A stretch of DNA of 21,498 nucleotides from CALVXC01 sp036636255 (GTDB lineage: Bacteria; Bacillota_I; Bacilli_A; RF39; UBA660). Where the stretch lies: NCBI GenBank assembly GCA_036636255.1, contig JAVWOV010000007.1, forward strand, positions 1-21,498, given 5' to 3'. Each line of letters begins with the position of its first letter. Position 1 is the stretch's first letter. The translations under genes were made by a program, and so were the position numbers. Shown piece by piece: positions 1 to 7,854 of this stretch. The notes under the pieces were generated by a model. That model made no database searches and was not told the origin of the DNA. It saw only the letters and a program-made list of their open reading frames with translations.

Positions 1-1
1 T

Positions 2-1189
2 GGTTACTTATTTGAAATTCAAATTAGAACTTATGAAATGGATAAAGTGGCGGAAATTGGGATAGCTTCACATTGTTCTTATAAAGAAGGCAAAGTAGCT
101 GTACAAAATGCGATGGAACAAAAATTACAATTTTTTAGGTCGATTATGGAACTTAAAGATCAAGGAGAATCCGATGAAGAATTTGTTAAGTCAGTAAAAC
201 ATGATATTTTCGATAATACTATTTATGTTTTTACACCAAAGGGTGATGTGATTGAATTACCGGTTAAGGCAACACCAATTGATTTTGCTTATAAGGTTCA
301 TAGTAGTGTTGGTGATAAAATGGTTGGAGCTCTTGTTAATGATAAAATCGTTCCTTTAGACTATGAACTTTTTAATAATGATATAGTTAAAATAAACACT
401 AATAATAATTCATCAGGCCCTAGTCGTGAGTGGTTAAATATTGTTAAAACAACTCAAGCTAAAAATAAAATTAAAAACTTTTTTAATAAACTTGATAAGG
501 AAGAATATTTAAAAATTGGCGAAGATTTATTAAATAAAACATTACGCAAGAAAAAAATTGTTAACGAAAAGTTTTTTAATAGTACTAATCTTGATAAACT
601 ATTAAAAAATTTAAAATGTTCAAATTTAGATGAATTGTTAGTTAATATTGGTAATAGGAAATTTAGTCCTAATCAAGTCATTAATATAATTTATAATGAT
701 AATAAGACAAAAGAAGAAATTATTTTAGCATCTGTCAAAGAAGCAGGGATTGTTTGTAACGATTCTTCTAGTGATATAATTGTCAAGGGTATTGATCATG
801 TTAAGATTAATATTGCCTCTTGCTGTAAACCAATTGTTAATGACGACATTATTGGTTATATTACTAAAGGTAGCGGTATTACTGTTCATCGATCTAATTG
901 TCCAAATGTTAGTAATCTAACAGAAAGAATTATTGATGTTTTTTGGAATGATAATGTTAGCAAAAAATATGCAACTAATTTAATCGTTCATACTAACGAT
1001 GACAATAATATCTTGATGGATATTATTGTTAAAACAGCTAATAAAGAAATAACTGTCCAAAATGTTTCTTCTAAGGACCGACTATATGATATAGAAGTAA
1101 TAGTTGCTTCATGTGAAAAATTAAACAAATTTATCGATGATATTATGCAAATTCCTAGTGTTACAGCAGTAAAAAGAGCAATTAAATGA
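2..1189 (+). CDS. rel: Bifunctional (p)ppGpp synthetase/hydrolase Rel, C-terminal part (5' truncated by window edge)
   Basis: The reading frame is open from base 2, and the residues just before the first internal ATG (FEIQIRTYEMDKVAEIGIAS) are the end of the Rel/SpoT synthetase domain. The gene therefore starts upstream of the window, and the ATG at 38 is internal. 395 residues are visible. In order they are: the synthetase tail, a TGS domain (VFTPKGDVIELPVKATPIDF), a helical region, the conserved-cysteine/zinc-finger domain (SCCKP, then HRSNCPN), and a C-terminal ACT-type domain. The C-terminal half senses the ribosome and regulates ppGpp synthesis and hydrolysis during starvation. The usual AAHW motif reads ASHC here. 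The stop overlaps the dtd start (ATGA, 1186-1189), so the two are translationally coupled, as in the rel-dtd order of Bacilli. Confidence 0.95.
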   Translation, partial: GYLFEIQIRTYEMDKVAEIGIASHCSYKEGKVAVQNAMEQKLQFFRSIMELKDQGESDEEFVKSVKHDIFDNTIYVFTPKGDVIELPVKATPIDFAYKVHSSVGDKMVGALVNDKIVPLDYELFNNDIVKINTNNNSSGPSREWLNIVKTTQAKNKIKNFFNKLDKEEYLKIGEDLLNKTLRKKKIVNEKFFNSTNLDKLLKNLKCSNLDELLVNIGNRKFSPNQVINIIYNDNKTKEEIILASVKEAGIVCNDSSSDIIVKGIDHVKINIASCCKPIVNDDIIGYITKGSGITVHRSNCPNVSNLTERIIDVFWNDNVSKKYATNLIVHTNDDNNILMDIIVKTANKEITVQNVSSKDRLYDIEVIVASCEKLNKFIDDIMQIPSVTAVKRAIK

Positions 1190-1608
1190 AAGTCATTATC
1201 CAAAAGTGTTTAAGTTCTAAAGTGATGGTTAATAATGATATTGTCGGTTCTATTAATAAAGGATTAATGATATTAGTAGGTTTTACTAAAAATGATGATT
1301 TTATAGTTGTAGATAATGTAATTAATAAAATTATTAATTTAAGAATTTTTGATAATATGGATAAATCAATAATTGACATTAACGGTTCTATTCTTAGTGT
1401 TTCCCAATTTACATTGTATGCTAATGTTTTAAAAGGAAGAAGGCCTAGCTTTTCTAACTGCTTAGATAGAAAGAAATCAAATATTTTATATGATTATTTT
1501 AATGATAATTTAGCTAAATTTGTTAACGTTTCTAAAGGAATATTTGGAGCCGATATGCAAGTTTCTTTAATTAATGATGGGCCATGTACAATTATAATAG
1601 AAAAATAA
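1186..1608 (+). CDS. dtd: D-aminoacyl-tRNA deacylase
   Basis: This 140-aa protein has the normal DTD length (about 145). It hydrolyses D-aminoacyl-tRNA (and glycyl-tRNA-Ala in the wider family), so mischarged tRNAs are recycled in the cytosol. Visible signatures are SQFTLY (residues 73-78), which forms part of the active site, KGRRPSF just after it, and GADMQVSLINDGP near the C-terminus, carrying the Gly-cisPro motif that rejects L-amino acids. The residue after GP is Cys-Thr where Val-Thr is common. It overlaps the rel stop codon by 4 nt and sits in the conserved rel-dtd-hisS-aspS order. No convincing terminator follows the gene. Confidence 0.95.
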   Translation: MKVIIQKCLSSKVMVNNDIVGSINKGLMILVGFTKNDDFIVVDNVINKIINLRIFDNMDKSIIDINGSILSVSQFTLYANVLKGRRPSFSNCLDRKKSNILYDYFNDNLAKFVNVSKGIFGADMQVSLINDGPCTIIIEK

Positions 1609-1656
1609 TTAAATATTGATTAATATTTTAAGGTTAATAAATATTTAAAAAAATTA

Positions 1657-1685
1657 TTGATTAATATTGATAAATTTGCTATACT
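1657..1685 (+). promoter_or_regulatory. Sigma-A-type promoter for the 40-aa peptide gene
   Basis: TTGATT (1657-1662), a 17-bp spacer, then TATACT (1680-1685). The predicted start is near 1692, about 50 nt before the ATG at 1744. The -35 box lies inside the second copy of a 13-bp direct repeat (1615-1627 and 1656-1668). Confidence 0.65.
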
Positions 1686-1743
1686 TTAATTGTTGATAAA
1701 GTAAAGATATAACATTTTAAAAAAAATATGGAAGGATGATTTG

Positions 1744-1866
1744 ATGGGAAATAAAGCTAAAATTGTAATTTTATCGATTGTTTCAGTTTTATTAATTGCT
1801 GCTGTTGCATTTGAAGTGTACTATTTCGTTTTTAAGGAAGAACCTGAGTCTAGTTTAATTTCATAA
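1744..1866 (+). CDS. Small single-pass membrane protein (40 aa), unknown function
   Basis: The ATG follows a good ribosome site (GGAAGG at 1730-1735, 8-nt spacing) and a matched promoter (1657-1685). The product starts with MGNKAK, a positive N-terminus, followed by one hydrophobic helix at about residues 7-30 (VILSIVSVLLIAAVAFEVYY) and a short acidic tail (KEEPESSLIS). This predicts a membrane peptide with its N-terminus inside. A strong terminator follows directly, so it is a monocistronic unit between dtd and hisS. B. subtilis has a different gene (yrvJ) in this place. I do not recognise a family. Promoter, ribosome site and terminator together make it likely to be a real gene despite its size. 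Confidence 0.7.
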   Translation: MGNKAKIVILSIVSVLLIAAVAFEVYYFVFKEEPESSLIS

Positions 1867-1880
1867 AAAACATATGCGTT

Positions 1881-1925
1881 AAGATAGTTAATCAAGTTGT
1901 TTGGTAACTATCTTTTATTTTATCC
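1881..1925 (+). terminator. Intrinsic terminator after the 40-aa peptide gene
   Basis: A perfect 10-bp stem (AAGATAGTTA at 1881-1890 with TAACTATCTT at 1905-1914), a 14-nt loop and a T-rich tail (TTTTATTTTAT). It separates the small gene from the hisS promoter. Confidence 0.75.
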
Positions 1926-1945
1926 TTTTATTATGTTTATTAGTA

Positions 1946-1974
1946 TTGGCATTAATATGTTTTTTTGATATACT
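1946..1974 (+). promoter_or_regulatory. Promoter of the hisS-aspS operon
   Basis: TTGGCA (1946-1951), 17 bp, TATACT (1969-1974). The expected start is near 1981, giving a leader of about 70 nt. No T-box (TGGAACCGC-like) element is visible in it, so the T-box control often found for hisS in Firmicutes seems absent. Confidence 0.75.
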
Positions 1975-2050
1975 ATTATCGGAACAAAACTTATCTAAAG
2001 TTTATATTTTATAAGAAAGGATCTAATATAATTATTAGTTGGTATTAAAA

Positions 2051-3331
2051 ATGATACAAAAACCTAAAGGCACTTATGATTTGTTTGGGAAGCAAGGTAA
2101 GGAGATTTTATATTTAGAAAATTTAATTAAAGCTCTAATGGAAAAATATAATTACGAATATGTTAGGACGCCTTTATTTGAAGCACGTGAACTTTTTTAT
2201 CGTGGTGTAGGGGAAACATCAGATATTGTTTCAAAGGAAACTTATGATTTTATTGACCGTGGTAATCGTAACTTGACATTAAGACCAGAAGGGACTGCTG
2301 GTGTTGCTCGTAGTTTTATAGAAAATAAGTTATATGGTCGCCCTAATTTACCAGTTAAGTGTTGGTATTACGGACCAATGTACCGTTATGAGCGACCACA
2401 GTCAGGTCGTTTTAGAGAATTTTACCAATTTGGTTTAGAAGCATTTGGTACAAATGACCCCTTGTTAGATGTTGAAGTTATTAGTATTGTTGTTAATTTA
2501 TATAAACTTTTAGGTTTGAAAAATTTAAAAGTAAAAATTAATAGTTTAGGTGATATCGAATCTAGAAATAATTATCATACTATTTTAACCGAATATTTAG
2601 CTAAATATATATCTAATTTATGCCCTGATTGTCAAAAACGTTTCAAAAAAAATCCTTTACGTATTTTAGACTGCAAAGTAGATTGTAACTTAGACATAAT
2701 TGTTAATGCTCCTAAAACAATTGATTATTTAAACGAAACTAGTTTAAAACACTTTGAACTAGTCAAACAATATTTACAGGATTTAAATATTGATTTTATA
2801 GTGGATAAACAACTTGTTAGAGGACTTGACTATTATACTCATACAGTTTTTGAAATAGCTATAGATATCAAGGAAATAGGTGCTGCTAATATTTTATGTG
2901 GCGGTGGACGATATAATAATTTGATATCTGATATCGGTGGTAGTAAAACACCCGGGGTTGGTGTAGCAATTGGTATGGAACGATTATTACAAGTGTTAGA
3001 ACTAGAAAATATTGTTTTACCAGTTGATGATTTTATCGACGTTTATGTCATGCCTCTTAGTTTTTCTACCAAAGGTTATTGCTTAAATTTAGTTCAAGAT
3101 TTAAGAATGAACGGATTTATAGTAGATATAGATTATATGGATCGTAATTTTAAAAGTAATTTTAAACAAGCTGATCGTCTACACAGTAAATTTATTATTA
3201 TGGTTGGTAATGACGAGATTAGTAATAACATTTTAACAGTTAAGGATAATGAAAAAAAAGAACAATTTAAAATCAAAAAAAATGATATAATTGATTTTTT
3301 AGACGAGAGGTTGAATGATATAAATGATTAA
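2051..3331 (+). CDS. hisS: Histidyl-tRNA synthetase
   Basis: Class II synthetase of 426 aa (usual 420-430) that charges tRNA-His. It shows motif 1 (YVRTPLFE, about 37-44), motif 2 (YRYERPQSGRFREFYQ, 111-126), the bacterial zinc-like cysteine segment (CPDC...LDCKVDC), the histidine-binding HisA motif (LVRGLDYYTHTVFE), HisB (GGGRYNN) and motif 3 (GVGVAIGMERL), then the anticodon-binding domain. I chose ATG 2051 because MIQKPKGTYD matches the family N-terminus. A TTG at 2039 is also in frame, and a TAG at 2036-2038 closes the frame upstream. The nearest ribosome-like site (AAAGGA, 2016-2021) is 29 nt from the ATG and 17 nt from the TTG, unusually far for either. The 3' end overlaps aspS by 8 nt. 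Confidence 0.95.
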   Translation: MIQKPKGTYDLFGKQGKEILYLENLIKALMEKYNYEYVRTPLFEARELFYRGVGETSDIVSKETYDFIDRGNRNLTLRPEGTAGVARSFIENKLYGRPNLPVKCWYYGPMYRYERPQSGRFREFYQFGLEAFGTNDPLLDVEVISIVVNLYKLLGLKNLKVKINSLGDIESRNNYHTILTEYLAKYISNLCPDCQKRFKKNPLRILDCKVDCNLDIIVNAPKTIDYLNETSLKHFELVKQYLQDLNIDFIVDKQLVRGLDYYTHTVFEIAIDIKEIGAANILCGGGRYNNLISDIGGSKTPGVGVAIGMERLLQVLELENIVLPVDDFIDVYVMPLSFSTKGYCLNLVQDLRMNGFIVDIDYMDRNFKSNFKQADRLHSKFIIMVGNDEISNNILTVKDNEKKEQFKIKKNDIIDFLDERLNDIND

Positions 3332-4607
3332 AGATTTAAATAAAATGATAGATAAAGAAATTGTTATTGATGGTTTTATTGATAAGATTAGAAATTTACA
3401 GTATGTAGCTTTTATTATTTTAAGAGATAATACCGGATTTGTCCAAATTACGATTTTAAAAGATAATATGTCCGAATCAAATGATCTAATTGATCATTTA
3501 ACATTAGAAAGTACAATTAAAGTAACCGGTAAAGTAGTTAGTAATACCAAAGTTAAATTAAATGGGTTGGAAATTATTCCTTCAAATATTTTAGTAACTT
3601 CTAAGGCATTACCTTTACCAATTGATTATAAAAACAAACATAATATTTTACGAGAAACAAGACTTGATTATCGCTTTTTAGATTTAAGAAGAAGGGAAAA
3701 CTTTTTACTATTTAAATGTCAGTCCTTTATAGAACATGCAATGCGCGAGTATTTTATTGATAATGATTATGTAGAAATACATACACCCAAAATTGGGAAA
3801 AATGGAGCCGAAAGTGGGGCCGAAATGTTTTCTTTAGATTACTTTGATCAAAAAGCTTATTTATCTCAATCACCACAATTTTATAAACAAATGGCAATAG
3901 CAAGCGGTTTTAATAAAGTTTTTGAAATTGGACCAGTTTTTAGAGCTGAAAATTCTCATACTTCTTATCATGCAACAGAAATTTTAATGATTGATGTTGA
4001 AATAGCTAATGTTAGTGAAATAACCGAAGTTATGAAAGAAGAGGAAAGATGGATTAAATATTTCATGAATAAACTTGTGGATAAATATAGTGAAGAAATC
4101 AAAGAAATTTTAAATATTTCGTTAAAACCAATTGATTATACTTTTCCACAAATCGATTTTTATGAAGTTAAAAAAATATTAAAAAATAAATATAACAGTG
4201 GTTTAGATGACCTTGATCGTCAAGAAGAAAAGCTAATTGGTGATTATGTCTTAGATAAATATAACAGTGATTTTGTTTTTATTACTAATTATCCTTATAG
4301 TGCTAGAAGCTTTTATGTGATGCAAGATGATGGTACTACTAAGTCATATGACTTATTATATAAAGGAATTGAGATTACTAGTGGAGCTATTAGGGAACAT
4401 CGTTATGAAACCTTAAAAGAACAAATTATGGCTAAAGGCTATAATGTAAATAATTTTTTGTTTTATTTAGATTTTTTTAAGTATGGTGTACCACCTCATG
4501 GTGGTTTTGGGGTTGGTATGAATCGTCTTTTGATGCGTTTATTTGAAATAGATAATATAAGAGAAGCAACATTTATTTATCGTGGCCCAACTAGATTGGA
4601 GCCATAG
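3324..4607 (+). CDS. aspS: Aspartyl-tRNA synthetase, archaeal genre (likely aspartate--tRNA(Asp/Asn) ligase)
   Basis: 427 aa, against about 590 for the ordinary bacterial AspRS. Motif 2 (FRAEN at 206-210, SHTSYHATE to 219) and motif 3 (GGFGVGMNRLL, from about 393) are only about 175 residues apart. This leaves no room for the bacterial GAD insertion domain. Order: N-terminal OB fold (1-100), RLDYRFLDLRR, then the catalytic core with AQSP-like YLSQSPQFYKQ. These are features of archaeal-genre AspRS, which in several Firmicutes also charges tRNA-Asn, with GatCAB then amidating. I cannot decide discriminating versus non-discriminating from the sequence: the anticodon-recognition position that is Trp or His in archaeal enzymes appears to be Asp here (GFIDKIRNL). 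AsnRS is less likely, given the LSQSP and FRAEN-SHT contexts. It overlaps hisS by 8 nt. Confidence 0.88.
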   Translation: MIKDLNKMIDKEIVIDGFIDKIRNLQYVAFIILRDNTGFVQITILKDNMSESNDLIDHLTLESTIKVTGKVVSNTKVKLNGLEIIPSNILVTSKALPLPIDYKNKHNILRETRLDYRFLDLRRRENFLLFKCQSFIEHAMREYFIDNDYVEIHTPKIGKNGAESGAEMFSLDYFDQKAYLSQSPQFYKQMAIASGFNKVFEIGPVFRAENSHTSYHATEILMIDVEIANVSEITEVMKEEERWIKYFMNKLVDKYSEEIKEILNISLKPIDYTFPQIDFYEVKKILKNKYNSGLDDLDRQEEKLIGDYVLDKYNSDFVFITNYPYSARSFYVMQDDGTTKSYDLLYKGIEITSGAIREHRYETLKEQIMAKGYNVNNFLFYLDFFKYGVPPHGGFGVGMNRLLMRLFEIDNIREATFIYRGPTRLEP

Positions 4608-4608
4608 A

Positions 4609-5115
4609 TTGAATAAAATTGTTAATCATTTTTATGTCGTGTCAGGTGCTGATAATTATGTGTTAGATCAGTTAATCAGTCAAGGTGAAGACTTTTGTTT
4701 TAAACATGATGTTATTTTTTCAAATAAAGATATTTTGACTAGATTTTATAATGATGATATTTGTGCAATATTTGAAAAAGATTTAGACAAGATTGTAGTA
4801 GCGCGGCATAATTTATTAGTTATGCCCAATTGTTTATTAATAAACAATCAGAAGTTAGTAAAAAAATGTATTAATTATTATAAAAAAATAAATATTCATT
4901 CAATTAGAGGTGAACACTATCAACAAATTAGTCCGAATGAAGATCAAATTAGTTTACTTAAGTATTACAAAGAAGTTATGATTAAACATTCTTTCAATGG
5001 AGTTATTTTAAATGAAATATTAGATTGCTTATTTTATGGTTTACAAAGCAAAGAATATAAACAAAATCAAAGTCAAGCTAGTCAATTATATGAAAAAATT
5101 ATTTTAAAGAGGTGA
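4609..5115 (+). CDS. Unknown cytosolic protein, 168 aa
   Basis: I do not recognise a family. I start it at TTG 4609 because GGAG (4598-4601) lies 7 nt upstream. A GTG at 4582 is also in frame but sits deep in aspS without a ribosome site. The product is soluble-looking, with no signal peptide or membrane segment. It has a mixed alpha/beta first half (NHFYVVSGADNYVLDQL; DDICAIFEKDLDKIVVARHN) and a Lys-rich helical C-terminus (QNQSQASQLYEKIILKR). It begins 1 nt after the aspS stop, and its final codons hold the ribosome site for the ABC exporter (AAAGAGGTGA), so it is co-translated with both. The context suggests a role linked to the exporter or to tRNA metabolism, but nothing in the sequence proves it. 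Confidence 0.75.
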   Translation: MNKIVNHFYVVSGADNYVLDQLISQGEDFCFKHDVIFSNKDILTRFYNDDICAIFEKDLDKIVVARHNLLVMPNCLLINNQKLVKKCINYYKKINIHSIRGEHYQQISPNEDQISLLKYYKEVMIKHSFNGVILNEILDCLFYGLQSKEYKQNQSQASQLYEKIILKR

Positions 5116-5119
5116 ATTG

Positions 5120-6826
5120 ATGAAAAAAAACTATAATATAATTAAAGATTATTTTAAAACAATTAAACCTAACAAAAAATATACCATATTTTTATTTTTA
5201 ACAGCTTTATTTAGTCAATTACTTATTGTCATTGTTCCGCTTATTTATGGTACAATTATTAAACTGTTAACTAATGGTGATTTTGAATTATTTTATAATT
5301 ATTTAATTTTATATGGTGTTGTTTTACTTTCGTCATTTACTTTAGTTGGTTTCAATTTTAAAGTTTTTGGTTATTTTTATCGCTTTATTTATACCGATAT
5401 TCAAAGTAAACTAATTTCTAAATTAAATAAACTTAATATTGATTATTTTTCTAGCCGTAGTCGAGGTAAATTTTTAAATATTAGTAATGATGATGCCAAT
5501 GTTTTAGCTAGTTTCGGCGATAAAATGAATGATGTATTGGTGATGTTTCTTTATGTTGTTTTTGCACAAATAATAATCTTTTATTTGAATTTTTACGTTG
5601 GTTTAGTTGTCTTGTTTATAAATTTTGTTAATATTTTTATCATGGATCGAGCTAATGATAAAGCTCAAAAAAATATCAAGAAAAAAAATATTGCTCGTGA
5701 TAAAATGACCAGCTATTTTAATGAGGCTATTTCTGGTATTAAAGAAATTAAGACATTTAATATTATGTCAAATTTTAAGAAGACCTATTTACAAAGAAAT
5801 GAAGAATATAATAATTTCTATCAGGCTCTTATGAATAATCGTATTATTAGAAATGCTGTAATTCCAATTATTTATGCTTCTTTAGAGTGCCTTACATTAT
5901 TTTATTTAGCACTGTTACTTTTTGAAGGTAAGATTGGTATCGATATTATTATTATTATTATTTCTTATTATTATAACATGCGTAATAAGTTACAAGTAGT
6001 AATGATGGTAACGGAACAAATTAGAGTTGTAAAAGTTTCCCTTGATCGTTATAATAAGGTGATGAATTTTAATAATGAAATTAATTATGGTAATATTTCT
6101 AATAGCATTATATCTGGTGATATTATTTTTCAAAATGTTAGTTTTAATTATGATGGAAAAAATAATGTTTTAAATAATCTTAGTTTTGTGATTCCTAAGA
6201 ATAGTATTACAGCCATTGTTGGCGTTAGTGGTAGCGGGAAGAGTACTATATTTAATCTTTTATTACGTTTTTATAAACCAAATAGTGGTAAAATCATGAT
6301 GGACGAGATTGATATCTATGATTTTAGTAAGGAAGCATATAGTCATAATTTATCTGTTGTTATGCAACAACCTTTTGTTTTTAATATGAGTATTCGTGAT
6401 AATTTGGCCTTAATTGATGAAAAAGACGAAAATATTAAACAGGTTTGTAAACAAGTTTATTTAGATAAGTTTATTAATAGTCTAGAAGCTTCATATGAAA
6501 CAATTATTAACGAGGATGCAAGGGATATTTCTGGTGGTCAGAAACAACGATTAGCCATTGCTAGAGCTTTACTTAAAGGTTCTAAGGTTATTTTGTTAGA
6601 TGAAATTACGAGCTCTTTAGATCGACATCTTTCAAATAATATTTGTGACATGCTAGATGAACTTAAAGAAGAAAAAACGATTGTGATGATTAGTCATAAA
6701 TTAGAAGAAATAAAAAGAGCTGATAATATCGTACTTATAAAAGATGGACAAATTGTTGCTTTTGATAGTCATGATAACTTGATTTTAACAAGTGCATATT
6801 ATCGATTTATTTGTGGGTTAGATTAA
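5120..6826 (+). CDS. ABC half-transporter (type IV exporter, MsbA/LmrA-like)
   Basis: 568 aa. The N-terminal half carries about six hydrophobic helices (first at about 21-45), and the C-terminal half is an ATPase. ATPase motifs: Walker A GVSGSGKST (368-376), Q-loop VVMQQPFVF, signature SGGQKQR (471-477), Walker B VILLDE (490-495) and H-loop MISHK. The N-terminal membrane plus C-terminal ATPase layout is that of lipid, drug or peptide exporters working as dimers. There is no peptidase C39 domain. The substrate is not predictable, and with a single half-transporter gene here it probably forms a homodimer. The ATG at 5120 follows AGAGGTGA with good spacing; a TTG three bases upstream is too close to that site. 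The stop TAA shares its last base with the ATG of the next gene. Confidence 0.92.
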   Translation: MKKNYNIIKDYFKTIKPNKKYTIFLFLTALFSQLLIVIVPLIYGTIIKLLTNGDFELFYNYLILYGVVLLSSFTLVGFNFKVFGYFYRFIYTDIQSKLISKLNKLNIDYFSSRSRGKFLNISNDDANVLASFGDKMNDVLVMFLYVVFAQIIIFYLNFYVGLVVLFINFVNIFIMDRANDKAQKNIKKKNIARDKMTSYFNEAISGIKEIKTFNIMSNFKKTYLQRNEEYNNFYQALMNNRIIRNAVIPIIYASLECLTLFYLALLLFEGKIGIDIIIIIISYYYNMRNKLQVVMMVTEQIRVVKVSLDRYNKVMNFNNEINYGNISNSIISGDIIFQNVSFNYDGKNNVLNNLSFVIPKNSITAIVGVSGSGKSTIFNLLLRFYKPNSGKIMMDEIDIYDFSKEAYSHNLSVVMQQPFVFNMSIRDNLALIDEKDENIKQVCKQVYLDKFINSLEASYETIINEDARDISGGQKQRLAIARALLKGSKVILLDEITSSLDRHLSNNICDMLDELKEEKTIVMISHKLEEIKRADNIVLIKDGQIVAFDSHDNLILTSAYYRFICGLD

Positions 6827-7638
6827 TGGAAGATATTAAAAATGTTGAAAAAAGCATTATTAAAAAATACCGTAAAGAAATATGGTCAAAGTTTGTTAAG
6901 GCTATTAATAATTATGCTTTAATTGAAAATGGTGATAAGATAGCTGTTTGTATTTCTGGGGGTAAAGATTCATTTTTACTAGCTAAATGTTTACAAGAAT
7001 TAAAACATCATGGAAAAATTGATTTTGCTTTGGATTTTATTGTTATGGATCCTGGTTATAATAAAGAAAATATTACTAAGATTAAAGCTAATTTAAAGTT
7101 ATTAAATATTGATGCTTATATTTTTAAAACAGATATTTTTGCTGTTTGTACTAAAATCACTTCAAAACCTTGTTATATGTGTGCAAAGATGCGTCGAGGT
7201 TATTTATATAATAAGGCAAAGTTAAGGGGATGTAATAAAATTGCCTTAGGACATCATTTTAATGACGTAGTGGAAACTATTTTAATGAATCAAATTTTTA
7301 ATGGCAGTTATAGCAGTATGATGCCTAAGTTAAAGAGTTCAAATTTTGCCGGAATGGAATTAATTAGACCATTATATTTAATCAAAGAAGAGCATATTAT
7401 TTTGTGGGCTAAGTATAATAATCTTACCTTTATTGATTGCGCATGTAGTATTACTAAAAAACAATTAGGGCAAAGAAAGAAAATCAAAAAATTAATTAAT
7501 GATATGAAAACTATTTTTCCTGATGCTGATAAAGGTATTTTTAATGGAACAGGTAATGTTAATTTAAATACTATTATTGGAGGTTCAAAAAATGGTGAAA
7601 AGTTTAACTTTTTAGATGATTATTGTTTTAAAAAATAA
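6826..7638 (+). CDS. ttcA: TtcA/TilS-type PP-loop tRNA-modification ATPase (probable tRNA 2-thiocytidine synthetase)
   Basis: 270 aa from ATG 6826 (TAATG junction with the ABC gene). The N-type ATP pyrophosphatase PP-loop is SGGKDS (44-49). TtcA enzymes hold a [4Fe-4S] cluster on three cysteines. Here PCYMC (C116, C119), followed by AKMRRG, and a later Cys in FIDCAC (C205 or C207) fit this pattern. LGHHFNDVVET (141-151) is the second conserved block of the family. The expected reaction is ATP-dependent 2-thiolation of cytidine 32 in tRNA. TilS (lysidine synthetase) lacks this cysteine set and has a different C-terminal domain, so TtcA is the better call. Remote sulfur-transfer paralogues within the family cannot be excluded. 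Confidence 0.85.
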   Translation: MEDIKNVEKSIIKKYRKEIWSKFVKAINNYALIENGDKIAVCISGGKDSFLLAKCLQELKHHGKIDFALDFIVMDPGYNKENITKIKANLKLLNIDAYIFKTDIFAVCTKITSKPCYMCAKMRRGYLYNKAKLRGCNKIALGHHFNDVVETILMNQIFNGSYSSMMPKLKSSNFAGMELIRPLYLIKEEHIILWAKYNNLTFIDCACSITKKQLGQRKKIKKLINDMKTIFPDADKGIFNGTGNVNLNTIIGGSKNGEKFNFLDDYCFKK

Positions 7639-7645
7639 AAATATG

Positions 7646-7654
7646 TGGTATACT
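7646..7654 (+). promoter_or_regulatory. Extended -10 promoter of the structured RNA
   Basis: TGG followed by TATACT (7646-7654) is an extended -10 element. The best -35 candidate (TTGTTT, 7624-7629) is 19 bp away, inside the end of ttcA. The predicted start is about 7661, exactly where the terminal stem of the RNA begins. Confidence 0.6.
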
Positions 7655-7660
7655 TATATT

Positions 7661-7841
7661 AGCCTAGAAGATATGGTTGTCGTTATCAAAAACCTACTAA
7701 TTAACGTATTTGGGAATTTGATTAACAAATGGTGTTGAATACTTAAATAATTTTAAGGATCCTAATGTTTGTTATGTAATGCCCCCCTGGGAGAACAGGT
7801 TTTACGTTAAGACACCGATTTTCTGGGTGAATATTTTTTTT
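7661..7841 (+). ncRNA. ssrS: Probable 6S RNA (RNA polymerase-binding regulatory RNA)
   Basis: About 175 nt with paired ends. CCTAGAAGAT (7663-7672) pairs with ATTTTCTGGG (7818-7827), 10 bp including two G-U pairs. After a small internal loop, GGTTGTC (7675-7681) pairs with GACACC (7811-7816) with one bulged T. Next, TTAACGT (7701-7707) can pair with ACGTTAA (7804-7810), leaving a one-sided bulge of 19 nt (7682-7700). Inner hairpins are ATTTG/CAAAT (7716-7730), CTTAAA/TTTAAG (7742-7757) and CCTG/CAGG (7786-7799). A run of eight T (7834-7841) follows the closing stem and may end the transcript. A long closing stem, a bubble and an apical stem are the 6S plan. From memory, B. subtilis 6S-1 (bsrA) lies between aspS and yrvM/tcdA, and this RNA also lies between those genes. 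Primary-sequence similarity is weak, so a cis-acting leader of the next gene remains possible. Confidence 0.62.
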
Positions 7842-7854
7842 ATAGGAGGATAAG

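Noticed and set aside
38..40. Start of rel at this ATG
   Set aside because: The frame is open upstream and encodes conserved synthetase-domain residues, so the gene is cut by the window edge.
1975..2050. T-box leader in front of hisS
   Set aside because: The leader is only about 70 nt and shows no TGGAACCGC-like box or antiterminator stem.
4582..4608. GTG start for the 168-aa gene
   Set aside because: It lies inside aspS with no ribosome site, while TTG 4609 has GGAG at proper spacing.
7639..7854. tmRNA, RNase P RNA or SRP RNA
   Set aside because: The region is too short for tmRNA or RNase P and lacks their conserved cores. The SRP core (GGAAGCAG-type) is absent.
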